Below, in pieces: positions 36,401-49,600 of a stretch of DNA of 64,000 nucleotides; position 1 is the first letter of the stretch; every line of letters begins with the position of its first letter. Origin of the DNA: Mycteria americana (Eukaryota > Chordata > Aves > Ciconiiformes > Ciconiidae); the NCBI RefSeq assembly GCF_035582795.1, contig NC_134396.1, forward strand, positions 31,601,683-31,665,682, written 5' to 3'. The position numbers and the translations under genes were made by a program. The notes under the pieces were generated by a model. The model did not search any database. It worked only from the letters and a program-made list of their open reading frames with translations, and was not told where the DNA came from.

Positions 36401-39400
36401 CCCAAGTCAAAAGCAGTAAACAGCTTCCTGCTGGCTCAGTATTTGCTCTCCAGGTGATGGGGCAAGTACAGGAGGGAGAGCTAGGAAGAAGGAAGAACTG
36501 TGCAGCTGAGAGGAGTCTGAAAGGACTTTTATTTGTCCAGGCCAAGTTCCAAAATTAACCTATTTCTTTTTCCAGTGTCTTCATGTCACTCCTTTGATCT
36601 TTCCGGCACTGAGGAGATACCAGCCACCTTTGAACAGGAAAGCCATCTGATGGCCAGAGGTCTCCTGGGATCAAGGATGGAACCTTGGTTGGGAATTTTA
36701 AACCCATGTTTGAAATTGGCACCTGACAAACAGTACTCACCATATCTTTGCAATAAAACAATACCAGTGCACATGTTGGACCAGCCTTTGCCACACTATT
36801 TGCAGTACCATTTAAGGAAAGTTTTCAGAAGTGTCATTCCTTGTAATCCAACTTCTTAACCTCAGTTGCAGGGGTAAATAACAAAGTAATTTATCTGAAC
36901 AGGTGAAATTTTAAACATAAAGAAGCAGTCCTGATTTTATGGAGGTTTTTTATTTTTATTGCAATTCTTTGCCATTTTAGGACTACAAAAAAAGGCTGAA
37001 AAAAGCACTGTTAGTGCTTTGTGCATGGTATTTGTTAAAACACAGAGGTTTTTTCAGACAGTTTTTTACACCAAGAGCAAGATTTAATAAAAAATTACAT
37101 TGCTTAGTGTGGCTTTGCAAAGAGTTTATTGCTTCTGCTTTCTCACTCATGTGACCAGAAGAATGTAAGACAGATGTTCCTTAACATAAGGGATGAGTGG
37201 TCACAGTAACTTAGTGTCAAATTAAAATTGCATGCATCTTTCTTAGAGCAATTTTAAGAGGAGGTAGAAAATTTGCAACCATTAAAAATGTATGTCTGAC
37301 ATTACAAAAGAATATCCTCTCTTGCAGTACTTAAGCACTACTGAGTGCTCTTCAAGTGTTCAGAAAATAATTCTGAAGCTACTTTAAAGTGCTGCAGACA
37401 ATGTGCTTTAATCTTATGGGGGCATCCAGTAGGCTACGTAGCTCTGAAAGGAAACTTGCCTTGGCTTCCAGATTGTTCATCTTCAAGTTATGAAGTTTTC
37501 AAAAGCACAGCAGCTGCTGCAGTAAGGCATGAATTGACTTTTTTTCCCTGCAGTGTCTTTGTTTCAAATTAGATCCTCCAACTACTTGAATATTTGAACC
37601 CCTCACCGTAACGCTGGGAAGTTTATGGTTTTTATTACTAAGGCATTTTTGTTGTTTATTTTAAAAATTACTACTTCTCAAATAGCATATCATAGAAAAT
37701 GAAAATTCTATAGATGTTTGGAATTGCAATACTACGGCAACTAAAAAGTCATGGTAACAAAAGGCACTGTACTGTAGATTTAAATAAAATATTGGTAAAC
37801 ATGTTTCAAGCATCTTCCTGAGCAGCTCTTCTTTTTAATGACCACTGACGCTGTCTAAGTAGATTGAAAAGTTAGTATCAAAATAATGGCTGCCATCAAA
37901 TGAGTCATAGTTTTTTCCCTGTCTATAATATGATGGGAGAAAAAGTTAGGCCTGTTCCACCGTTTTTTCTAAGGAACTTAGCAATACCTGGTCAGGGGAT
38001 AAATCCTAGAGAAATTGAGGAGAGCCCTCATAGATGTCAGTGGTTCAAAGAGCATGGGCATTAACTTTAGGAAAAGGGATAAAACTGAAGTATGTCAACA
38101 TACTTACTCCTACTCCTTTATTGCTGCTGGAATTTTGCACAAGTCTTGCCAGAAAAAGTTACTTCTCGAAGTCTGGTTTTCTCTTAACTGACTATATTTG
38201 TAAGCCTTTTCTGACCCTGTGAGGATTAATTTCCTAACACTTGAGACAGCAGTTAGCATGGGAGCCTTGGAGCACACGAGGAAACAACACACTCTGCCTT
38301 TCCTGGGAGAGAAAACTTACTCTCAAAATTTGTGCTGTAACATTAAATGCTGGGAAGAGGGACAACTGAAACAACAAAAAAAAGGTCAAAAGTGAAAGAA
38401 TTTAAATCCTTCAGTGAAGGCAGGAAACTTCTTCCTTTCTGAATTGAGAAAGACAGATGTTAAATGATGGGGAGTGAAACAGGGAAGCAGGAAAGAAACC
38501 TGCCCATCACAGTTATAATGAAAGAGGCTACTTGAGCCAAACAGATTTAAGCATATGAAAAGCAGGAAGCTTCTGAAATTAATATTGCCTTTGCTGCATT
38601 TCCAGCAGGCGAAGAGAACAGACAGACTCATTAGGAAAACAGGAGAGAAATTGCCATTGCCTTCCTCACTACCGAGCACGGTGAGGGCCCATGGGGCAGG
38701 TTTCTTTTCTCAGTAGGTAAAGGTCAGGTACAGCTAGAAAAGGAGAGCAAAACAGAAGTCGCTGGTGCAAAGTAAAATTAATTAATTTTGTATACCAGAG
38801 GCTTGTCAAACGGGTGGATCATTTGGCTGTATTTCGTGACAGAAATTTTTCAGCATGTTGGAGCAGTGAAAACCAGGAGCTCTAACACAAGTTTTGTTGC
38901 ACCTTAAACTGCCTGTTTCCTATGAGCATGACCAGCGACATGCAAGGTCATACCTTCCTGCAAGTGTGTTAATAATAATTACAAATAGTAGCAGCCAGTT
39001 GAGCCCTCACTTAGAAAGACGGATGTCCGGACAGCACACTTGCAGCATGTGCTCTTAGGCACACCAGAAAATAAAGCAGGGAAAAGCTCCCTCCAGAGCA
39101 CCTGATGGATGGGTCATTAACACATGCAGCTGTCAGAATAGCAGCAGCCAAAAATGCCCTCTTAACCAGAGGAAAATATACTGTAGCTCATCATTAATGT
39201 GCCCTGACCTAACAGCTCTGAAATTCCCGGTTTTCTGACACACTTGGTGTTCCAGACAGCAGGGTTTTCCTTTTCTTTTTTATATATTATTTCACCAAGT
39301 GTGCACTGTCTTCAGTACTGCACGAAGAAAAAAGTTTTGATAAGTCTTCCTTCCATGCTGCAGCAGCTAACAAGAGCTTGCAAATGGGAATAAAACATGA

Positions 39401-42400
39401 TAAATGGAAAAATTTTAGAGCGGGGTAAAAAACATTACTCTAGCTACCCTAGCCTGGGTTGCCATCGATAAATAGCAAATGCTTGCTCAGTCAATTGATC
39501 GTGTATGGATTTATCATCAGGACAAATGCATTGACACTGTCCCTGCTGTCACTGTGGTGACTTCAATGTCAGGTCAAACCAGGGGCCTTTACCTCAGCTG
39601 GCAGAAGTAAACCTGAAGAGGGTTTGGCTCACCGTGTCCGCTGGCTTCAGGCAATAAAGCTCATACACAAATTACCCAGCTGGGAAGTGGTATTTGCCCT
39701 GTCCCAATGGGCCGTTTTGGTCAAAAAAAGCTTCCCACAGTGGCTGCCAAATTGTCTGCCAGGCAGCAGAACAGCCCTTTTCACCTCAATTCTCTGGGCC
39801 CCTCTCCATCAGTTCAGGTGAAAATACTGCATATTAACACAATTTATCTATCTTGTGTGAAAGGGATGCAGCAGTCTAACTATAAATTCACCCAGCATAG
39901 TTGACTGTGGGTAGAGGTGAATTGATTTTCCATTTTCTGTCTCTCAGAGCTTATTTCCTTGAAAAGAGACAAGTCTGGATACAACCTTGGTAAGCAGTAA
40001 ATCAAAAAGGCTTTTTTCCTTGTTGTATAGTTGGATAAGTTTCAGTGACCATTGCTCTTGCTTTTCTTTACATTTTTAATATTTTTTATAAAAGAATGTA
40101 GCCTAATGTCACCCTGGGGATGTTGGGAATAGTCAGCAAGGCTAAGAGCTCTGATATTCATTGAATAAGCTCATGTACTACAGCTTAGGCTTCATGTTTG
40201 ACCAAAAGTACCTTTTTATTACTTATAATAGTCTATAAATTCTCCTGTTTCCAAAACCTGGAATCTTTAAGGTTTCTTTTTCAGTTTTTTTTTTCCTGTA
40301 TTCTTAAGCTTTGGGCTTTTAAACTTCCAAAGTGTTTAGACATTGTAGTCAGTGCAATAAAAGTTGAATTATCACTTCCTACCTGCCATTGTAACCACCC
40401 AGTCATATAAGATCAATTTCTGACTCAAGATGTCTATGGTCTAGTTCAGATAAAGCAGAGATGGTTTACAAGGAGAAGAATTAAAAGAACTGAGGATGTA
40501 CCAAGATATATATCAAAACATCTTTAATTCATTTTTGAGTGAGAATAGGGTTGTCTGAGTAGAAGGGCTTTGCTTCCAGCAATCAGTTGTAGTAATAATG
40601 AAGCTGAGGGTAACAACAGACAGGATTTGGTGTTACACAGAGGGCCAGTAGATCAACATCGGATTTGCAGAAAACCTCTAACAGCTCTGTTGTTCATTCA
40701 AAGAGCTCATAAAACTCAATGCAGGCAGACAGGGGACCTGATCTAGGAAATGCATGGAGACATCAAGACACGTCTGCTGACCAGGGCTGCTTCCAAGAAA
40801 AGCTTGAAGATGCGCTGTTTCTCAGACACCGTGACATCTTGCTTGATTCAGCTGCCAAGCAGTCAAAATCCTGAGTGGTGCCTGTCCATGTAAATGAAAA
40901 GCTGCATGGTAGGGAGCACCCTCAACTTTCTTAAAGCTTCTTCTGGTTTTATTCCTCTTAAACTTTGCTCCTGCACACTGAAACCCTGTCAGTCACCTGG
41001 CTGTGCAGTCTCGTGCAATACTGAGAGTGACAGGGGAGACCACTGACATCGCCTTGCTGCCACATCCGTGGTGCTTTTTCTTTGGAGCAGGGGTGCCTCG
41101 TTCTCATACATTTTGCAATATAAAGCTAGAGAGCGAAGTTATGTTTGTTGATTTGATTTCTCATTTTCTCTCTGTCTGTATTTTTCCATCCAAAAAACTG
41201 TTTCAGTTCCACATACTTTTATTCCTAGCACTTTGTTGAAGCTTGACCTCTTACCAGTCCCCCAGCAAAATGTGATATGTTGTTGTTGTTCTACAGGTGT
41301 TACAATAAGAAATGGTAAATCAAGGGCTACGTAAAAATCCCAGTGAACCAAATCAGTTCACCATAATCTCATACCTAGGATACTTGTGAGCTTGTTTCTG
41401 TGATGGGTTAGTGACTGAATCATGGCAAATAAGTATTTTTACACAACAGTGTTTGAACAGTCTGGCTTATTTGATAAGACGGGGCCACCCCTGCTGAGAT
41501 ATTAATATAAATTAGAGCTTGTAAAATGAAATGTTGCTAGAATACAATGCTATATGCAAACCAGAATATTTCTTGGGGAAAAACCAGTTTTGACAAGTTT
41601 GTGTGGAGGAAAGGGGGCTCATAAGAGTGTGTCTAGCAGTCTGTGCTTGGCAAAATTTCATCAGGTTGTGGGAGCCACATCAGGCAGAAAGGAGAACTGA
41701 ACACGAACTTTTCGTATCTTATATGTATGCACTCTGGCATTTAAAAAAAAGCTCAAAACCAACTTTTGCTCTTCCTCAGTTAAGGAGGAAGAGACAAGTC
41801 CTGGGCCAAGGTTTTCATGCTGCAGGTCACCCACAGGCATGCTGACATGGTCCTGTTTCCTGAAAACATGAGAGAGGTTTTGTTTAGACTGTAGTTCAAG
41901 GAGAGGAAAAAGTTGAATGCCCAAAGCTTTAGTAAAATAAAGCTTCTGTTTTCCAGTTAGTTTCATAGAAATCAATACGACATCCTTGTGCTGAGAATAC
42001 TTTGACCACTGCTCGGTGGGTGGTTGCATTTTACAAATAAACAGCATGTGCTTTTTCTGCAGGCAGTCGAGGATTTGCAGGAAGGTTGCTTGGTGTGTGC
42101 CTGCTGTGGAACTGTGCATGGCTTGTTGCAATGCTAATAGGTGTAGTTTAGGTGCAGTTAGTTTCAGTTTATGCTGTAGGTGATACAGCTACTCGAAGCA
42201 CAAGATATGAGGGTAGAGGGAGAACATCGAGGCTGGGAAACCTGGGAGCTGTTTTTAGCGCTGCTACCAGTGACCTCTTGTGGCTCAGATACTGCTGTGC
42301 CGAGAGAATGTTTTTCTCGGGCGAGGATGGGAGACTGCCGAGAAGAGTCTGCATTGCAGGTGCCTTATCTGTTGCTCTGCATATGTTGTTGCCCACTTCC

Positions 42401-43608
42401 CCCACCCTGCCATCCAGCGTGGACATATGAATTGTCAACTTGCACGTATGTTGAATCTCTGCTTCTAAGCCTTGACTAAGGAAAAGGTTAAGTTACATGG
42501 GAGGTGGCTTTATATGCTGCTAAAATCTTGGGTTTTCATTCTCCCAGAGACTGTTTTTACCACGGGTTTCTACCTGCTCACTTCTCAGTCATTCCCTCCT
42601 CCATGCTGATAATTTCTGGCCACCTTGAACTCAAACCACAGGTGTTAACAGGCTTTCTCCATGAAGCCTGCCCCAGTTTCTGCACAGAATTTCTGGGAAA
42701 CAACAAGTGTTTTTGAGGGGACTATCACAAACCCCATGATTTCTTGGACATGTGCCTGGAATTTGCATTCATGTGAAGTTACTGCAAGAAGGTGGCAAAG
42801 ACGAGGGTCCATATTGTAAGATATCTAGGGTGGGGAGTGTATCACGCGTATGAAACGCCTGCATGACAAAATTAAGAACAGCATTGGCAAATCTGACAAG
42901 TCCGCCCTGCTTTGAGGAGTCTGGGCCTTGAGCTCATATCCCACTGACCTCCCCTAATCAATCACTACCCAGTGAGCAGATAAGAAATGAGCAGATTGAA
43001 GGAGGAGGCAAGAGGTGCTCCAGAAAATATCAAGAGACGTCCTGGGAGCTGCTGTCAGTGCCAGATGCCTATGCACTGGTAGCACCATGACTGAGTTTAG
43101 TGACTGCATTTTCTGGTCAGCCCAAGAAATAGTCTGAGTAGGGTGTGAGTTACAACTGCTGTATCTAGTATCAGGAAGCTCCCAGGAACTTGTGGTAGAC
43201 TGTGAGCAAAGCAGTTGTCACAGAGCAGGGGGTCTGGTATCAAATGAGGAGGAGCCAGGGGTAAAAAGGAAGAAACAGCTCTTTTTCCTTGCATATTGTG
43301 AGAGGAAAAGGATGAAAAGCAAAGGATGGTTTGTTTTAACTTATCACTCCTCTTAACTTCTAAGCAGCCAACTATTATAGTATCGGCTTTCATAATCCAT
43401 GTTGCTGAGACTGCTGCTCTGTCTGCTGGTAGCATGCCTGCAAACCAAGAGTGTCTTGGGTCCCCCCTATTTACTCTTACCCACAGGTGTCACACAGAAC
43501 ATGGCTTACTGCAGTAACACACGGAGTATGAGCTGTTTATGTTTGTGTGGTCCTGCTTTCTGCCTGGCAAATGTATGTTCCACTGGCAACCTTTGGCTGT
43601 CCCTAAGC
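33421..43608. other. Intergenic DNA, no gene recognised
   Basis: AT-rich sequence with T-runs (for example 36240-36255), a short 12-bp-period duplication of ACTCCATATGTG near 35487-35510, and many chance frames. The longest (41661-42131, minus, 156 codons) shows no family resemblance. No RNA gene was recognised. Confidence 0.6.
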
Positions 43609-43676
43609 TGGCTTTTTGCAAAAATTGTATGGCTTTTTACAAAAAATGTATGGCTTTTTACAAAAGTTGTGTGGCT
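43609..43676. repeat. 21-bp minisatellite, about 3.2 copies
   Basis: The unit TGGCTTTTTACAAAAAATGT plus one base recurs with period 21 at 43609, 43630 and 43651, with a truncated fourth start at 43672. Because 21 is a multiple of three, one plus frame reads as a repeated 7-residue pattern (WLFTKNV), but the frame is short and has no other sign of being a gene. Confidence 0.93.
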
Positions 43677-46600
43677 GTAATGCAGCTAAACAAGCTAGAA
43701 TGGTAGAGGGTAGTGGACATAGAACAAACAGTGTGGAATAGCTCCCCTTGTTCATACAAGGAAGTGTCACGTTCTTCTGCACTGTGCATCTCTGGTGTGT
43801 CCCGTACAGTGATTTATGAACTATCATCCATGATCAGTTGCCATTGTCAGTAGGCAGACGTGTGCATTAAACAAACTGTAAGTATGTGAGTGCTTCTGCT
43901 GATCTCAGGATGTTTAGAAAAGCAGCCATTGTAGTCCTCCTATCCCTTTTGGAGTATCAGTTATGTCTACAGCATTTTGGGGCAGTCGACTTCCAGATTA
44001 CAGCTATCCAGTAGAAACTGTCCTCTCAATATGCTCTTTAATAGAAGGAGTGCAAGCTCTTCACACTGCTTCATAGCCATAGGTTTCCTCTGTTTTCCTG
44101 TTCTGCTGGAGAGACCTTGGACTAGATCTCAAGGCTTTGGGGTAGTGTCAGGAGGCACGAACAAGATCTGAAAAATCTGGGCAAAACAGCACATTAAAAA
44201 GGCTGTATGAGTATCATGAAACTGAAAAACAGGCAAAACGACTGACTGACTCAGAGGTTTTATTGCAGTAACTTCCAAGACGTGGTTCAATCTGCTTGGA
44301 GCTTTGTCCAGGGATAGGTCCCAGACCAGGGGTGTGGGGACTCTCATGCCTGTTACACATATGCGATTGTAAGGAGTGAAATCATCAGTCTGCCAGAGGG
44401 AGCTCAGAGGTAAGCATACAGTAGGTATCCCTGACACCTGACCTGCTTTCTGGGGCAATTCTTTTACATAGTGCCACTGTCAAAAGAATCACAGAACTGC
44501 TTGAACTCTTTAGTACTGTTCATATCCTAAAAGACAGAGTAGCAGATCACAAACAGATTTCCAAGTATCTATGTTAAAGGAGTTTTATCAAATTTGAAGA
44601 AATTGAGGCCATTCAAATGACCTTTTATCATCCTCATACATACAGACTAGCGTAGCAAATGAATCGGTCCCTCAGAGGAACACTACAAAAGTATCTGCAG
44701 GCAGATCCCCAGCACATGGATTAAATTGTTGCTTTACCTTTTATTAGCATTTTCTAAATTCTCCAGACTTCACTGAGATTTCTTCCACTTGCATATACAC
44801 AATAGCTTCATGACACATTAGCTATGACTAAGAAAACTCAAGAGGACCGACCTTTAGATTCTTCCAGTATCATGGATTGATCATAAAGAAGAGGGAAAAG
44901 CCTGCAGATGTTTCTCACCTCACCACAGATAATCTAGATACGAGGTAAATTAGGTGACACAGAGGAGAAGTGAGCCTGGCAACACATGGGGCAAGGTAGC
45001 GTGGTTACTGTCACCTTCTACAAAATGGTAAGTAACATTTATAGTGGCAGGCGAGTCAGGTCACTGAGTGGAGATATTGACCTGTCAGATAAGTGGAAAA
45101 ACGTCTTTCATGTACAATTGTTAAAAGTACTGTTGAAAGAAAAGATTGGAATCTAGCATTGACTATATTTGCTGAATCAGCCTTGGAAGAGGAAGTGTCC
45201 ACTAGGTTACAACATGGGCCCAATGCAGCAGACTTAAAGAAGGATGCAACTGGTATCTGAACTTTGCTCACATATCTTACTCTGGACATTTTGCTAAGTG
45301 AGGAAGTGGTAAGTGGTATTACCCATAACATTATTGATGCTGATTTCAGTATGTGCTTTCTGAAAAGTTGCAGAACAGCTGAACCCCAAAGCGGAGCAGC
45401 AGATAAAACCAAAGTTGATGCTGGAAGTCACTGAGCCATGTAATACTCTGTGGGGTAGCCATAGGTGTCATCCCAAAATAGAATGGGACAATTTGGCTCA
45501 AGATTCTAGGAAATTCAGGTCAGCGTGTGCCATCTAAAGTCCCAAGGATGTGTGTCCCAAACATATTAAGTGATATAAAATATCATTTTGTATTGCTGGG
45601 TTTCACAAAGGAGCTGTTGGGGGCATCTGTGCTCAAATCCAATTGCTTCAGGGATCTGCTGCTCACGTCCAAAACAGGCAGCATGCTTGGGTGATGGTAT
45701 TTCTCTAGAGGGTCACTGAAAGAGTTGCTTGAGTCATTTAGAAGTTTCTACAGGATGAGACATAAAAAACTATCTATCTCAACTATTAACCTCCACATGT
45801 GTGACAGCTTGCTTGAGGATGACGTCCCTAGGGTATCTCATGAGGGAAAGGAAAAGTTGATCTGAAGTTTTCCAAGAATACAGAAGCTTTCATTCTTTTA
45901 CAAAGAAAAGAGGTGATCAAGAAAAAAAAAACCCACAAAGAAAATTCCTAAAGCATACTTAAATTGTCTTTCATGCCTTAAAGAAGCTTCTTAGCTTGGA
46001 ACCAGCTTCAGCTTTAAAAAAATTACTGTGGTGGAAATACACACCAGAGTAGGGCTGCAAGCTGTACTAATCTAGAAGAAAGGGGAAAAACACACCCTGT
46101 TAAAAATTAGCAGAAAAGTGGACCTGCAAGAGCAGTAATACATCACCGTAGAAAAAGGCCATCTCAGAGTAAAATGGTCATTGGAAACAGCAGAGTTTTG
46201 CCCCTGAGGGTTCATTTTTACATTAGTATGAAAAGGTTCCATTGAACTGGTAAAATACAATCAGGTACAAGAATGCCACTTACCAAGTATGACTAATAGA
46301 TATTTGGTCTTGCAGCTTTACACACCAGGAAGTGGGATATAGAAAGTTTTTTGGCGTTTTTGTTTGGTTTTTTTTTCTTTTTTTTTTCCCACCAAAGACA
46401 CCCACCCTTTTGTCATTTCACTTCTGATTTCTTTCATGGCAGCCAAATTCTATCACAAAAACTGATTGCCTAGGTTGCAGCAGGTTCTCTAGCATTTCTG
46501 GAGAAGCACTGTATAAAGTGAGCTTGCAGTGCTGGCTTTGCAGTGACATTATTCTTTTTTTCTGCTACAAATCAATATATAATTTAGTGAAAACAATAAA

Positions 46601-49600
46601 ATTTCATCCACACTCACACAAAAAAATCCCAAGATAGCAAAAAAACCCAAACCCACAACAAATTTGCCACCCTTGGTTGCTGTGTGCCAAAAGGTATCTG
46701 GGATGACCAACTCCTCTGGGATGACCACTTGAATACAGCAAGGACTGGTAAGAACAGAGAAAAGGGCAGAGAATATTTTACAAATTCTCCCTCAGAGGAA
46801 GAAATTGATTTTAGGGAGAGATTACAGCCTGAGCAAAATCACAATTTCCTATTCTGTAACTGTATTCTCTTCATTCCTCCTTCCTAGGTGCCTAACTTTG
46901 CATCGGGGTTCCTTAAAAAACACTTTGTTTGAATAGATCGTCATAAATAATAAGCTGCAGCATTATTTACTGTTTCACAAGTTTGTTATTACACCCACAG
47001 ATCTGGTCAACGGTGATTGTAAATTTTGATGTAATTGACAAGTGTTACATAGTTTTCAGAATTTAACAGATCTTTGCCAAAACAGACCTTTTCCTGAGAT
47101 GTGATAGTTAGTAGGCATACCTTGCATTATAACTGTATTCGAATATCATGTAGCATTAAGTTATATATTGTATGAAAATAGATATGCTGTTTCTGAAAAC
47201 TGGTAATCTTCACAAATAGCACCATAAGGTTTGATGAGACACTCAGGCTAATGCTCCATTGGTTTTATACTGCTAGCCTTTATTGGTAAACTCCATCGTA
47301 TCAAATTTCTGGAGGCTTACTGCAGCTGTGCTGCTTTTGCTTTCTGTGTATGGACACATTAGTTTTCTCCTGCCTGCCTGGAATCTTCTAATGTTCAGGG
47401 TTATGTTCCAGCTTTAAATACTCATCCTTAACAATGTTAATAGCCTTTCATACTAAGGAACTGGAAAATATTTCATTGTGATATATATTAATGGCTGATA
47501 ATATTTATGACTTAGAATATTCGTATTATCATCCTTCCTTTATTAACTCTCCTGGTTTTCCTGCACCTTGTGCTGTGCTTACTCTAAGATGGCCAACTTT
47601 GATATGGTTCCTTAGAACAATTCATATTGGCCACGGTCTACTCTCTTTCTTGAAAGGCCTCTGGATGCGAATACAAATATTGACATGACCTTAAGAGAAG
47701 TACAGCAGATAGGAATGGTTTTTCTCGACCTGGGGTGGAGCACAGCTGTGTATTACATCATGCGAAGGGGATGTCTGTGTGCATGGTCCTGATGCTGGGT
47801 AAGCAGAGGAGCGCATGTAAAACCTATATGGCTTGCCCTTACCAGATTTTTGATGCTTGAAAAAAAATCAGCCAAACCCTCCTTTTCATTTAGTCCTCTG
47901 CAACCTCTGTTTATCCACTCTAGTGCAGAACTGAACATGATAACTGTCTGCTGCATTGGGACTGCGTCAAATGGTTGTATTTGCAACAGCCAACAAAATT
48001 AAGGTAACTGAGAATGCAGTGACTTGTCTTGCCTACAAGTTATATCTCCTCCTCACCTTTAAAAGTGAGAATTAAGTCATCTTTCAAAGTAATTGGTAGC
48101 AAGCTAGGAAATTAAATTTGCAGAAAAAATGTTTTTAAGGAAAGAGATACAGCATATCTTGAAGCGTAGGGGAGCAGGAAATTACTAACCACAAACCTAA
48201 GCAAGTCTTGGCTCTTCCCTCTCCTTTCTCTTTTCTTCTTCATCCCCCAGGCTAAACAGAAAGGTATTTATCTGTAACATCATCTACTTTAAGAAAAAAT
48301 AAAGAAGGAATCATGAATGAAACTGGAGGTTAAGTCCACCAGCGAAAAATTGGTGCAAATATGCTGCAGGGATGAGAATTTTACAGAAGAATTCACACAT
48401 TAATACTTAAACAGTGAAACCATCCTGAAGCCAGAGTTGTCTGCACGTATATCCATGCATCCCTTCTTTTACAAAAATTATATTTTATGCTGATTCGGGT
48501 AACTTCCCTTCAGACGATCCCTTACACTCCCAAACTGGCCTAATCCCAGCTTCTGGATGTAGTTCCATGACAGCCTATTTCAAGAGTCCTCCCCACTGCA
48601 AAACAGTTCAAAACAGATGTTTCAGAATAGTAGTAGAAACACTACGACTGACTTCAGATCACATCTAGACTTCTGTTTTGAGCCCGGAAGTCTTGTGCTT
48701 TTTAATACACTTAGTTACACATCCTGCTCTGCATCCACTACAAGTTTAGTTCACAGGAATACTACTCAACTAGGCAAAAGAAATATTTGCCTGTCTAGTG
48801 AAATGAAAGTAAACTACTGAAGGATTGGTTAACAGATTTTTGCAAAGTGCCAGGGTTTTTTGATCAAAAGATCAAAATCAACAAGTTTTACTGCAATCAC
48901 AGGGTAAGCATTCATGTAAACTGAGATCATTATTTTTAATAAACTGCTCAATACAGGAAAATTTTCCATGTGTTTTTATCAGGAGAACCAATCAGAATGT
49001 TCTTCTACAAATCAGGCTTTGTTTTCTAGTATGTAAATATAACTGTCATTTTTACAGAAGAGAGTTACAAAAAATTCAAGACAAGAAATTCACTCAGTTT
49101 ATAGTGAGCAAGTAATATTTTTGTGCTATCTTATGCTGCATCCATTAACCAGAAATCAAGAGACTGGGCACAGTTCTTTAGCTTTGATTTGCTTGACTGC
49201 AAGTGCAGCTGCATTAAGCAAAGTCTATCAGTGTGGTCACCTTGTGCAGTTAGTTTGTACAGCATAATCATTAGGATCTGGTCAACGCAGAAAACAGAAT
49301 TGCATAGAGGATGTAATGAGGTCTGCAGATTTTATACTTCTGATATGGAAAGCAAAAGAATCCAGCTTTGCTCTTTAAACCCAAATGGGAGAACCTCTTA
49401 GCTCATTAGCAAAGTCCACTTAATAAGGCAATGAAAGTTATCCATTTGGGTCCACTAAGCCATGTGTGTGATCAATTTTCAGAGCACAGTATGCAGGAAA
49501 TCACTAGTTTACATACCTTTATTTAAAATAAAATAAAAATGATTGATTAAATAATAAAGCTCTGATATATAGGAGCAAAAATCAGTAATACATTAACATA

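Noticed and set aside
41661-42131. 156-codon open frame on the minus strand, the longest in the window
   Set aside because: No family resemblance, no splice or promoter context, and a length within chance expectation for 64 kb read in six frames.
44482-44500. AATCACAGAAC resembling the start of a reverse-oriented CR1
   Set aside because: The adjoining sequence does not continue with the CR1 terminal wording (no GGTTGG...GGGACC segment).
45056-45412. 118-codon minus frame considered as a possible transposase fragment
   Set aside because: No catalytic motif, terminal inverted repeats or target duplications could be seen.
48856-48877. Palindromic TTTTGATCAAAAGATCAAAA
   Set aside because: Low-complexity A/T arms of 8 bp are expected by chance in a window this AT-rich.
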